Assembly: GCA_977006965.1 (NCBI GenBank)
Contig: OZ345379.1
Span: forward strand, 1,054,001 to 1,118,000
Length of the DNA stretch: 64,000 nucleotides
Source: Phymatolithon calcareum
Taxonomy: Eukaryota; Rhodophyta; Florideophyceae; Hapalidiales
Direction of reading: 5' to 3'
The notes under the pieces were generated by a model. The model worked only from the letters and a program-made list of their open reading frames with translations, searched no databases and had not been told where the DNA came from. A program made the translations under genes and the position numbers. Of the stretch, positions 1 to 9,290 are shown piece by piece. Position 1 is the first letter of the stretch; every line of letters starts with the position of its first letter.

Positions 1-448
1 TGGGATTTTCCAATCCATATTGCTCGCGCACTGCGTTATCAGAGGAGACAAGCTGCATCCTTCTCGCATGCTTCGCTCCCCGCATGTGAGTGTCAAGGTG
101 TTCCTGCGAGGTAGCATTGACGTCGCATTGTTCACAACGAAGCGGGTCTGGGGGCTCAAATGCAGTGCGTTTCGCGGCCGGTTGCTCCGACTCCGACAGG
201 GGGGAGTGTACGCGAGGCGCCATATCATGCGAATGCAAAAAACGAGAGAGTGGGATGAGATTACTTATCGTAGTCGGCTTCTCAGTACTCTGCACTTCCT
301 CCACGAGCGTTGTCGTCGAGGGCTCGGGATTTGCCCACAGTGTGCGGTAACGGGAGACAACGGCGGATAGTTCAAGTGCACTGCGATCGTCGTTGAGAGA
401 GATGGAGTGCACGCCGCTCGAGGAGGCACCAGAAGTCGCTGCGCGCAT
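1..448 (-). CDS. C2H2/U1-type zinc-finger protein, N-terminal part, cut by window edge
   Basis: An open frame on the minus strand begins at an ATG (446-448) and runs without a stop off the left edge, giving 149 codons. The first 100 residues are Ser/Thr/Pro-rich and look disordered. Near residues 112-134 there is a Cys-x2-Cys-x12-His-x5-His finger of the U1/matrin-like kind, with CEQC, an inner HLDTH and RGAKH. Such fingers bind RNA or DNA and are common in splicing-related proteins. The gene is divergent from the carrier at 1053. What is seen is an open frame plus one finger; the function is inferred from the finger type only. The C-terminal part is outside the window. Confidence 0.6.
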   Translation of the reverse strand, partial: MRAATSGASSSGVHSISLNDDRSALELSAVVSRYRTLWANPEPSTTTLVEEVQSTEKPTTISNLIPLSRFLHSHDMAPRVHSPLSESEQPAAKRTAFEPPDPLRCEQCDVNATSQEHLDTHMRGAKHARRMQLVSSDNAVREQYGLENP

Positions 449-1052
449 GATGCGGCAATCTTAAAGCTACAACAACGCGAACACAGGCGCGTGGGTGCGT
501 TTCAAGTATGTGGGGCGCCAGGTGCAGGGTGCGCACAAAGCTGGCGACAGCCTGGATGGCGTCGTCAGTGCGCTGGCAGAGTCACGATAGGTCGGCTGGG
601 TGGTCGGACTAGGCGGGCGTTGTCTGGCGCCCACCCAGGAGCCGCATGGATCAAAGTGCTACAGATGGGAGAGCTTGCGATGCACATCCACTGTGACCGC
701 CAGCATACCAGAAATATATTTCTCAAAAAGACGAAACTAGGATTCCTGTTTGCAACGTGGCGTTTCGCATCCTCTTACTACTGTATGAGAAGGCGCGAAT
801 TGATGAGCCGCGAATTGATAATCACATATGATATGATGCATCATCATCGTGAAGTGGCTGGAGAGGCGAACTTGTTGTGTTTCCGACGGTTGCGCGCCCA
901 TTTGTCGACTTGTCTGTGACTCATATGTCGCCCGCTTCCAACCGCTCGTGAAACGATTTCGACAGCCGGGAGAACGTTGCCCAGCCATAAATCGGATGCA
1001 CGCCGATCATCGCCATCAGCGCTGCCGAAAGCCGTAGGCGACTGCTTCCTTC
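449..1052. other. intergenic, divergent spacer
   Basis: About 600 bp between two divergently oriented genes. No convincing gene, repeat or TATA motif was recognised. It probably holds both promoters. Confidence 0.5.
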
Positions 1053-1904
1053 ATGGCCCCGCGTCCGACTAGTGCTGTGCGAAGCGCAGTGAGCGTACCT
1101 GCCGGCCGCCCACTGTCGACCTTCGAGAGCGCGCTGATCGGCGGTCTCTCCGGCATTGTCGAGGTAGGGATAAACCAGCCAACTGTCGCATGGAAAAATG
1201 CGTTGCAGCAACGGAGAGCTCTAATTGTTTCCGTACGCGAACTATATAGGGGCGTCGGGATAAATGCTGCCTCAATAGCACCGATCACTGCTGTGCAATT
1301 TGCGGCAAATTCAGCTCTCATTCGTGTGCTCGCGCCGAACGGCGAGCCACTTTCCGACATGGCTAAGATCGGCGCGGCAGGACTCGCAGGCGCGGCTTCC
1401 GCGATTGTGTCAACACCGGCGGAACTCGTAATGATCAGGCAACAGCGGCGCCAGGCTGGACTCGGCATCACTGCAAAAGAGGCTCTAGCATCTGTGCCAT
1501 TCCGCGGCTTCGCGCTTGCCGCCGCACGCGACGGCATCTTCACAGCGGGATACCTTGGCCTTGCGCCGGTATTAGCGGATAAGGTTGCCGCGATGGTGAG
1601 AAATGGCGAGGGAGAGGCGCCACCGGCGTGGGCACGAACCGCTGGCAGCGTAGTGGCAGGCGTATTTGCAGGAACTGCAAGTCATGGATTTGATACGGTA
1701 AAGACTGCAGTACAAGGCGCGGAGAAAGGTGAACCATCGGGTACGCTCGAGGCTGCGAGGGTGATCATGAAGGAAGGAGGCGGCGGCTTCAAAGCACTGT
1801 TTACAGGACTTTTTCCAAGAGGATTGAGAATCGTTGTCGCCGTCGTCGTACTGCAAGAATGCAAAGTCCGACTAGAACCGGCGCTCTTTCCCTCAAAGAC
1901 ATGA
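1053..1904 (+). CDS. mitochondrial carrier family (SLC25-like) protein
   Basis: A 283-residue intronless protein, close to the usual 300 residues of the family. It has the threefold carrier repeat, with signature-like sites at the ends of odd helices: QPTVAWK (residues 42-48), TPAELVMIR (121-129) and HGFDTVK (211-217). The third is nearest the consensus Px[DE]xx[KR]; the first has lost the acidic residue. Gly- and Ala-rich stretches between these sites form the predicted six membrane helices. Carriers of this family move metabolites across the inner mitochondrial membrane; the substrate cannot be told from the sequence. The start is the first in-frame ATG. A second, 5'-truncated copy lies at 20158-20885, so this is the likely functional one. 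Confidence 0.85.
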   Translation: MAPRPTSAVRSAVSVPAGRPLSTFESALIGGLSGIVEVGINQPTVAWKNALQQRRALIVSVRELYRGVGINAASIAPITAVQFAANSALIRVLAPNGEPLSDMAKIGAAGLAGAASAIVSTPAELVMIRQQRRQAGLGITAKEALASVPFRGFALAAARDGIFTAGYLGLAPVLADKVAAMVRNGEGEAPPAWARTAGSVVAGVFAGTASHGFDTVKTAVQGAEKGEPSGTLEAARVIMKEGGGGFKALFTGLFPRGLRIVVAVVVLQECKVRLEPALFPSKT

Positions 1905-3005
1905 CCAATGCTGGAACAGGGGAAGAGTAGAAGAAAGAAATTTTGAAGTTATCCTTTCACGTCATTTTGGATTTTTTGGATTCGAAGAGGACGGAGTGAT
2001 GGTTCATTTGCAGTTGAAGTCCTTTGTACTGATAGTTGTATTTTTTTGTGACATTTTGGATAGTGCAGTCGAAAGCAGTACGTTCTATTCCCATTGCAAC
2101 TTTTGAAACTGATAGTCCTGTTTTTATTAGTACTTATTGCCTCCTCGCCGAATGGGACTACCCACCTGTTGCTGAAATAGTTCTCTCTGTCCTCGTCAGG
2201 GCCGACGAAAGGCCGACCCGACGTTTCAAAAACTGTATCCAAATGAATCCTAAAAAGTCGATTCCGGAACGAATCTTGTTAATTGTCATGGGGAACGATC
2301 ATATCTGCGCATTGCTGCAACGCTGTAGCACCACTGCGCTACTTGGAAGTCTCAGTGTATTTTGGAGGAGAGCGGAATAAGAGAATCATCTCTGAGTGTC
2401 TAGCCTGACCGGGATCTGGCAAAGTGCAAGAATAGCATTACCGAAAAAAGTAAAAAGTGGATAGCTCGATCAATTCGCACTGTGGAAGAACAACGAATCG
2501 AGCCAGTAGGAGAGGATTGTGTCTACCACACTGATGGCAGATAGATTCGGAAACAAAGTCATGCAGCACATGGAGACCCTGGATCGCAACTTGCCAGCCT
2601 ATGAACTCAAGGAAGAAGACAGAGCGGCAACTGAGAAGGCACTAGATGACGTTTTGCTCTTCAGCAAAAGCATCATCGAGAATATGCAAAATGAAGAAGA
2701 CATGTACTGAAAGAAGAAGCGACATCTCGAAAACTGCTACGAAGAGCTATCAAAAACAACGGAGTACATGCTAGGGGCTCAGTTAGAATATCTGAAATAA
2801 GAGTAGAGCCGCCCTAGTGAGGGTAGCACCTGAGGAAGCCTTGCCCGTATATTCGTATGACTGTGGGGCTTTTAAAAATTGCAATAAAAAAGTAGGAGAG
2901 GATTCTTACCTTAAAAATTGTTAGCCAGTTTCTTCTACGTGTCTTGGGCTACGGTTTGGCTTTTTGAGTCCCCTTCAGTGTCTTAGCACCACCAAGCGTA
3001 GCAGC
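1170..3005 (+). repeat. segmental duplication, carrier locus copy 1
   Basis: From within the carrier gene to about 3005 this DNA matches 20158-21570 in the same orientation, through the coding region and about 1.1 kb of downstream DNA. The main structural difference is the LINE-A insertion at 2519-2890, present only here. Confidence 0.85.
2505..2904 (+). mobile_element. LINE-A 5'-truncated copy with 14-bp target duplication
   Basis: The element body is 2519-2890. It holds the last 63 codons of LINE-A ORF2 (ending MQNEEDMY), then the 3' UTR and a tail ending in GCAATAAAAA. It is flanked by the direct repeat AGTAGGAGAGGATT at 2505-2518 and 2891-2904. The paralogous locus near 21455 shows the uninterrupted site (GATAGGAAAGGATT). 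Length, polarity and target duplication are those of target-primed reverse transcription. Confidence 0.92.
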
Positions 3006-3124
3006 TACAAACGCAGCCCTCATTACGTCTGCCAGACGAAACTTTCGCCTGTTGTGCTGTTGTGAGAGCGAGAAAGATTCACACGTATTATTTCGATCAT
3101 AACTTAGTGCGTAAGCTCTCAGTG

Positions 3125-3840
3125 TCGCTTGTACAGAGCATCACAGCTGCATTTATTTTACATACTGCGGACGATGGAGGGACTACGACCTAGTATCCGG
3201 ATGTTGAAAGCAGTTACATGGTCGACCTAGGAACGGTATTCAACAACGTTTTTTGGCTGGCTTTTTCATTACCACATGTGAAGCATCATCCATTTTGCTC
3301 TGCCTGTCCCAAAACAAAACATTGTTGTAAGTGAGCCGAAGGGGTGTCACACCAAGTACAGTACCGTTTTTCAGATTTGCGACACTAATGAGTGACGAAG
3401 AAAATATTTTTCCGTGAGGTGTTGACTCCATCAGTGTAAGTTCGGAGATCGGGTAAAACTTTTTCTTCGGGATAAAAACACGGATGTGAGAGGCTCATAT
3501 CAGATGGAACAGAAGGTCTGTACTGAAGATATAATCATCTCAGGTAAGGCGTTGCCCTTCAACAGCTCTGTGAGACCAAAGAGCCAAACGGAGACCTACA
3601 GTAGGTGACGTTCGTGTACTGTACACAGAAGATGAACGTCATATAAAAAACCGAGAGAATACTAATTTAGATATCAATATATGCCGATAGCTACTGTATC
3701 TATTCGGCGCTAGAAAACGTGTCTCCAATTCTTCATCTAGTAGCAGAGAAAATAGTGGCGAAAAGCACCGATGTCGAAGCAGGGGTGGGCGAGAAGCACG
3801 CCTTTTCGTCTTTGGACCATGCAATTTAGTAATAACTTGT
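3125..3840. repeat. anonymous duplicated segment, copy 1
   Basis: Matches 35364-36186 in the same orientation at roughly 85 percent by eye, apart from about 160 bp extra in the other copy. A minus-strand frame shared by both copies keeps a common LISVANLK-like stretch. This suggests an old coding piece, but it was not identified. Confidence 0.7.
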
Positions 3841-4005
3841 AGAGCCCAGCATGTCTTTTATTGCAATTTTTTAAAGCCCCACAGTCATACGAATATACGG
3901 GCAAAGCTTCCTCAGGTGCTACCCTCACTAGGGCGGCTCTACTCTTATGTCTGGTATTCTATCTGAGCCCCCAGCAAGTACTCTGTTGTTTAGAGCCCAG
4001 CATGT
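3841..4005 (-). mobile_element. LINE-A 3' fragment with 14-bp target duplication
   Basis: Body 3855-3991 is only the 3' UTR of LINE-A on the minus strand. It is flanked by perfect direct repeats AGAGCCCAGCATGT at 3841-3854 and 3992-4005. The matching position in the paralogous segment (about 36465) is empty. Confidence 0.92.
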
Positions 4006-4290
4006 GCCTCTAACACCTTCAGTTGCGAAGGGCTCCCCCCAAGTCTCGGTCTCTATTACATATTCATGGGCACATTTGCACAGGAAATGGAAAAGGCACC
4101 ACTGTTTGCGTCTTAGAACCCCGTAATCCTCTTTGCAGATGACGTTCAACTGCATACCAAAAACTCAGACGGAATGCACGGGCTCCTCGACACAGCGACG
4201 AGTTGGACCAGGGAGAATGGCATAACGCTAAGGGAAAAAGAAAGATCCTTATCTACTCCGGCCTACTCAACTTTACGTTTTTCCCTTTCT
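4006..4290 (+). pseudogene. LINE-B-like reverse-transcriptase remnant
   Basis: The plus frame keeps a degraded form of the palm region seen intact in LINE-B ORF2, from the LPP/SPL motif through MGTFAQEMEKAP to ILFADDVQL and a following NSDGM..LLDTAT..ARENG-like stretch. One in-frame stop (TAG) precedes FADD. The same remnant is in the paralogous segment at 36490-36780, so it entered before the duplication. Confidence 0.8.
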
Positions 4291-4724
4291 GTTGCGACCT
4301 CTGTGTTCCCTAATCCTGGATCGAGTTTTGCTCCCCAGACTCCCCAAATTATGCTTTAGCCCCGCACAATACGCTTCGCTGAGCTCATCGTTCTCCGCTC
4401 AGGCAATGGCGGTGCCATTCTGGCGCGCTTCGACCGAGTCTCTAAGCCTTTGTGAAACGTTCTGACCCCGAGCTCCGACGAAAACCGAGACCATCCCAGA
4501 CATAGCTGCATGGCTTAGGCTATCGTTAGTCGTAAGTTGGTCCGCTTCAATGTTCTGGGAACCTGGCTCTCATGATTATCATCTTGTGGAGTGAGACATA
4601 GTATATAGCAGCCCGTTATACCCATCTTGAACAAAGCCACACGAAAATATCTTGGCTTATGCCGCCGTAGTCGTACTCCGCGTTGTGTCTCTCTTCCATG
4701 CTGGGAAGCCTTGGCTTCCAAGTG

Positions 4725-4765
4725 ATACGTGCGAGAGATTGAAGACTTCTATCTCTCGCACGTAT
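4725..4765. repeat. perfect 15-bp inverted repeat (hairpin)
   Basis: Arms ATACGTGCGAGAGAT at 4725-4739 and its exact complement at 4751-4765, with an 11-nt loop. The paralogous site near 46578 has only the left arm, so the hairpin was made after duplication. Confidence 0.8.
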
Positions 4766-5214
4766 AGTGTTTCACTTGTGATGTATTGATAATGAAAAAC
4801 TATCGAAAACGAGATATCCAGATTAACTCAAATATTATAAAGATCTGCAAGGAGCATTTAGGTCCTCATTTCCAACGTCTATCATATACCGGGAGATCGC
4901 AGCTCTTTAGAATCTCCCAACACACAACCCAACACAGAACAATAGTGAAGACAGTAACTGTCTTAACCGACACGCGTTTCTGAACCCGCACAGACGACTT
5001 TACTGCGTAGAGTGCCCTCCAGAGTGCCTTCGCGATACGCACTTAACGACGCACAACCAACGCGTTCGTTACATAACAATAATTGTTATTGCAGATAACT
5101 TTTGTAGAACTACAGGAGGCATGGCTCATGATGTCATCGGGGCAACGAGACTGTATATCAACCCTAACAGTATCATAGATCAGCGAGGGTACTAAAGGGG
5201 AGAGAAAGCAAATG

Positions 5215-5222
5215 TATATAAA
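5215..5222 (+). promoter_or_regulatory. TATA box of the hydrolase gene
   Basis: TATATAAA lies 60 bp upstream of the start codon at 5282. The paralogue lacks it: a short deletion and changes there leave only ATATGAA. Confidence 0.5.
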
Positions 5223-5281
5223 TCGGGTCCGTGCTTCACTCTGATTGAATCAGATTCACTTTATGGGAGCTCATCATCGAA

Positions 5282-6301
5282 ATGACTTCCCAAATCTATG
5301 AACTTGGTCCGTTTAAATTTGAAAGCGGAGACACCTTGCCAAATCTCAAGCTCTCGTATCTTGCGCTTGGGAGTCTGAACGAAAGCAAGGACAATGCTGT
5401 ACTCATCCCAACATGGTACGGCGGCACTGCGAAAGACATGGAAGAAAAATACGTAGGACAAGGCCGTGCCATCGACCCGGAAAAGTACTTCATCGTGATC
5501 ATCGATCAGATCGGGAACGGTGAGTCAAGCTCTCCCGATAATACACCTTCACCGCACAACGCTGTCAACTTTCCAGCTGTCCGAATCAGCGATGATGTGG
5601 AAGCACAGAAAATGCTGCTCGAGAAGCTTGGCATCCCTGTACTCGCTCTTGTGTTCGGAGGGTCGATGGGCGGTATGCAGACATACGAGTGGGCCGTGCG
5701 CTTTCCGGAAGTGGTAAAACGGGGCGCTGTGCTCGGTGCGTATGCGGTAACTTCTGATCACTGCACACAATTGCCCAGTATGCTCGAGATGTCAATCAAA
5801 ATTGTCCCCGGATGGAGAGGTGGTATGTACGAAAGCAAAGAAGACCTGCGGGATGGGCTGGTATTGCACTCCATGATTCTTGCTCGGGTTGGATTCTGTC
5901 CGGAGTTCTATCGCAAACGTTTATACAAAGATATAGAGGACATGGGACAAGACAGTGTGAAGGAGTTCGAACGCGAGTACATGAATCCACTGTTCTCCAA
6001 GTTTGATCCCAACAATTTGATATGTATGGCACGAAAGTGGAAGCATGCCGATGTGTCGAGAGGTTACGAGAGCTTAGACGCAGCGCTGGGACAGGTGAAG
6101 GCTAAAATGCTTATCACGCCCATAGAGCAGGACGAAATGTTCACACCAGCAGAGATGAAGGCTGAACATGACTTGGTTCCGAACAGTGTATTGAGAGCAG
6201 TGAGCAGTGAACTGGGACATGTTGGAATGCACAACTTAGAAATGGACTTTGGGCAACAGGTTGACGACCACCTTAGGGAATTGTTGGCATACCAAGTATG
6301 A
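5282..6301 (+). CDS. alpha/beta hydrolase of the homoserine O-acetyltransferase (MetX) type
   Basis: A 339-residue intronless protein of about the usual length for the family. The nucleophile elbow GGSMGG puts the catalytic Ser at residue 128, followed by MQTYEWAVRFP, typical of MetX-like enzymes. An acidic residue in PIEQDEMF (about 276-283) and a His in ELGHVGMH (313 or 317) complete a plausible triad. MetX enzymes acetylate homoserine in methionine synthesis, but many relatives act on other acyl substrates, so the exact reaction is open. The start is the ATG after a TATA box; CAATAAAG about 200 bp downstream may act as poly(A) signal. A broken paralogue is split between 47626 and 52374. 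Confidence 0.85.
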   Translation: MTSQIYELGPFKFESGDTLPNLKLSYLALGSLNESKDNAVLIPTWYGGTAKDMEEKYVGQGRAIDPEKYFIVIIDQIGNGESSSPDNTPSPHNAVNFPAVRISDDVEAQKMLLEKLGIPVLALVFGGSMGGMQTYEWAVRFPEVVKRGAVLGAYAVTSDHCTQLPSMLEMSIKIVPGWRGGMYESKEDLRDGLVLHSMILARVGFCPEFYRKRLYKDIEDMGQDSVKEFEREYMNPLFSKFDPNNLICMARKWKHADVSRGYESLDAALGQVKAKMLITPIEQDEMFTPAEMKAEHDLVPNSVLRAVSSELGHVGMHNLEMDFGQQVDDHLRELLAYQV

Positions 6302-7573
6302 ACGGTTTCTAACCCGGGTCATCCCTTCGAAGGACGGCGGCTGAAAATTGGCTGCGTAGAGATATTGATGTTAAGCTCCCCGAAAGTCTGCACTTTGTGC
6401 AGCTTTGAGCTACTATGACATAAAGAACCACTCGCATCTGTTAAAGTCTAATGTAGCCGTAAAGATGTGGAGTTGTTCTAGGACAACTTCAAGAACCTGC
6501 AATAAAGAAGAAGAACGCTGAAAACAAGTGAGGAGCACAGCACGAATCTCTCCTTTTTGATGTGGAAAATTTAGAATTGTATTTTGTGTAGCCTAAACCT
6601 TACCTGTAGAAGTTGAACATAGTGTTCTTTCTGGTTTATTGCTTCGTTTGCCTACACTCCTCTTGTCATTGATAATTCATATTCGTTTTGTTCCTCATTA
6701 TTGAAAAATTCTAAACACCATCCCCTAAAAAGATGCGAACCAACTTCGCACAGAGATTGTCATGATTCCTGCAATTTCGAATCGGAGCTCTTCGGCGAAC
6801 ACGGTAATGTTCACACGAAGGTGAATCGAATCATCCGCCCAGGACTTTGGAACTCTTCCGAAAACGCCCAATACAAGAGCAGCACGTCCTGATTATCCCA
6901 GGCGAAAGGTATGCGAGATATCTAATGCGCCTAGTGATGCACAGCGCACACAATGTGGCTTTGGTTAGCTTTCTTGGCTTGGTTCGTTTTGTTGTTCTCT
7001 ATTGCTTTCTGCTACTTCGGCGCTAGTCGCCAAAGGTGTTTATACCCGCGAGTGAAGTATTGCTGCAACCTACAAATTTCATGTTCATGCAGGAGACCAA
7101 GCAGATAGCAAACAGTAAAAAGTTCTAACTATGTGCCGCACAATTAAACCACTTAATTTTCCATCGATTATACGCCCATAAATCGTGCCAGGCATAAATT
7201 CATCACTCGGCATTGCCCAGTATCCGAATTTGTTCCGCGACAGAGATTCTACCTCTACTGTTTCGGAAGAGACACAGCATAGGTGAAATCTCTGTGCGAG
7301 GTTGGTGCGCATCTTTTGGAGGGGTGGTGTTTAGTCTTCTCTCTAGCGCACAATTATCGATGACTCAGTTATACTCCCGCCTGCGAGGGGCAACGCTGAT
7401 GCTAACGGTAATCCCAACGGCGGAAAAAATGTGGATGGCGATCCTGCACTCGGTCCTGCTCCCATTCCTGCACCAGGCACTGTTGCACCTGGTCTGGGCA
7501 TACCCAGATCAGTGCATTACGCGTGTGCATGTAGCACGGTTATTGTGGTCTGCGCATAGGCAATGTTACCGGA
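6302..7573. other. duplicated non-coding stretch
   Basis: No gene recognised. The first 450 bp match the 3' flank of the second hydrolase copy (52375-52800). Part of 7340-7500 recurs at 52900-53040 and, inverted, at 10860-11075. The latter block borders BCS1-like sequence in two places and may be an old 3' UTR or repeat. Confidence 0.5.
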
Positions 7574-8068
7574 TACGGACTATTGATTCCGTGTTCATCT
7601 CAATAGGGATTTCTGTGCGCCTGTATACGTACCCCTAGTCTATCTTCTCGAAAATAAATTCGGGGATGCCGCACCAGCTCTTATGAACGATCTCAAGGAG
7701 TACCTTGGAAGATACCGCTTAACTGAAGAGGAGACTAAGGTGACCGAGAAAGCACTCGATCAAGTACTGTTCTTCACAATCGTATTCTACGACGACCTCA
7801 AATAGAGCACTAGCGAGCAAGATAAGGTTCTGAAAGAGCTATGAAACCGGAGAAGCGAACTCTAAGCTTTTCCCTCCAACCTTCTAGGAGGAGGGTTTTT
7901 GCAGCTAGGGCAGCGACTCTAAACTGAAATCGGCCTGCGCACATCCGACCATAGTAAAGGGGCTTCAAGAGAAGTAGCAACCGAAACGCATCTCCCTTAC
8001 AGTATCATGAGTGTTGCTGAGAGCGTTTTTAAACAATTTCAAATTTTTTTATAATTTATGTTACCCGA
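7563..8068 (+). mobile_element. LINE-C 3' fragment
   Basis: The plus frame from about 7600 to 7805 reads a LINE ORF2 C-terminus (KFG, then RYRLTEEE, then a TEKALDQVLFF stretch) homologous to 53770-53935. Both share a 3' UTR with a CCCTCC..GGAGGGTTTTT stem. A tentative 11-bp target duplication (ATGTTACCGGA at 7563-7573 against ATGTTACCCGA at 8058-8068, one mismatch) would bound the body at 7574-8057. Confidence 0.65.
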
Positions 8069-8273
8069 CTTGGATTGGCATGCAGGCAAATAGATACCCT
8101 TGTGTGCCTCACAAAATAGTATATAAGATAATTTGTTGCTACAGCACTAGTAAAATAGGCAGAGTAGATTCACTCCAGAAGCTGAATGTGCTCTCGCTGC
8201 TATCCACAGCAATAGGCACTCCACACGATAATTCTTACCAGTAATTTCTTGAAGCCTCCTAGCTTGGAAAATA

Positions 8274-9290
8274 CTAGAGCGCAAATAAGTTCAGAACACG
8301 CGATCTTACGTACAGGGTCTGAATAAAATCCTTCAGGTTTCTAAAATAGAAAACTTTGAAAAACTCAGGGAGAAGCTCCAGGCTCACTTCGGTAGTCTTT
8401 TCGCGAATGTATACGAAGTGCTGCTGAAGAGTGGTAATTGGCCGGGCAGCCTTCTCCTCACGCATGAACACGAGATCTGAAAACTTCATTGCCATTCTCT
8501 CTTCTGCATCCGGATAGAAGCTTTCAAGATGATCCTTCAACTGGTCAATTGCTGGTTTGTTATCTTCAAATCGGCGATCAAATCGGCGATCCACGAGACC
8601 AGCGGAGATGAGAGCAGGATGGAGAAGTTCAATGTGTTTTGTCACCATCACGGCGAGATTTTCGTCTGCGGATACCATACAGTCCAGTTCGTTCAATAAC
8701 CCTGAAAACGTGAGAGCAGCATCCAATAGCTGCTTGCGCTCTTCACTGAACAACACATCAATATCCTGCTCAAAAGAAACAAAGCGAGTGCGTCGATGAG
8801 GGCTGTTAGTTACAAATAAGGACAATCCTGCACAAAATGCATTTGAAAGATGATGGGTTATCTTCAAAATACCTCAGTACAACCATGGACGGCTTCGGAA
8901 CCATCTCGAGGGCATCGTGCAACTGACGATTTCCAATCTTCTTATCGGCGAGGCAAAGGAAGCACGTAGCAAGCTTCAGTTCGTCAGAAATTCCTCAGAT
9001 GAGCGAGGTCTTCCCAACGCAAGGAGGCCCATGGAACAGATAGCTCCTTCGATACGACACGCCATGGCTCAGGTACCATTTTCTAGTATTAGGGTTCATG
9101 AAGCTCGTAGCATCCTTTAGAATGGCGCCCTTAAGTCCTTCCTTGATGAAAACAGTACTCAACAGGCGTGCGTCCTTCTGCCCATGACTCACCCATCGTA
9201 CATACTCACATCCAACAACGTGAAGAGTGTAAAGGACATACTTTTCATTTTGTGCAGCTTGATTCTTGTTCTGAGTTTCATGTTCCCCCG
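8274..9290 (-). pseudogene. BCS1-like AAA ATPase, degraded 5'-truncated copy
   Basis: The minus strand reads a BCS1-type AAA protein: a stretch KDARLLSTVFIKEGLKG, then NPNTRKWYLSHGVSYRRSYLFHGPP, a Walker A region, LADKKIG..LHDALEMVPK, then DIDVLF (Walker B), GLLNELDCMVSADE and a sensor/arginine-finger region HPALISAGLVDRRF. BCS1 inserts the Rieske protein into mitochondrial complex III. Defects: Walker A is GPPCVGKT instead of GPPGxGKT, an in-frame TGA follows KTSLI (8995-8997), and no N-terminal domain was found upstream. A 107-nt GT..AG interval (8766-8872) before DIDVLF looks like a spliceosomal intron with a 1-nt loss at the junction. A shorter second copy is at 53054-53446. Confidence 0.75.

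Larger units (their letters stand above)
4275..8300 (+). repeat. segmental duplication, hydrolase locus copy 1
   Basis: Collinear with 46095-53446. Matching blocks include 4275-5330, 5380-6760, 7240-7500 and about 8210-8770. The second copy has large insertions (46737-47531 and 47683-51456); this copy has LINE-C at about 7574-8057. Confidence 0.8.
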
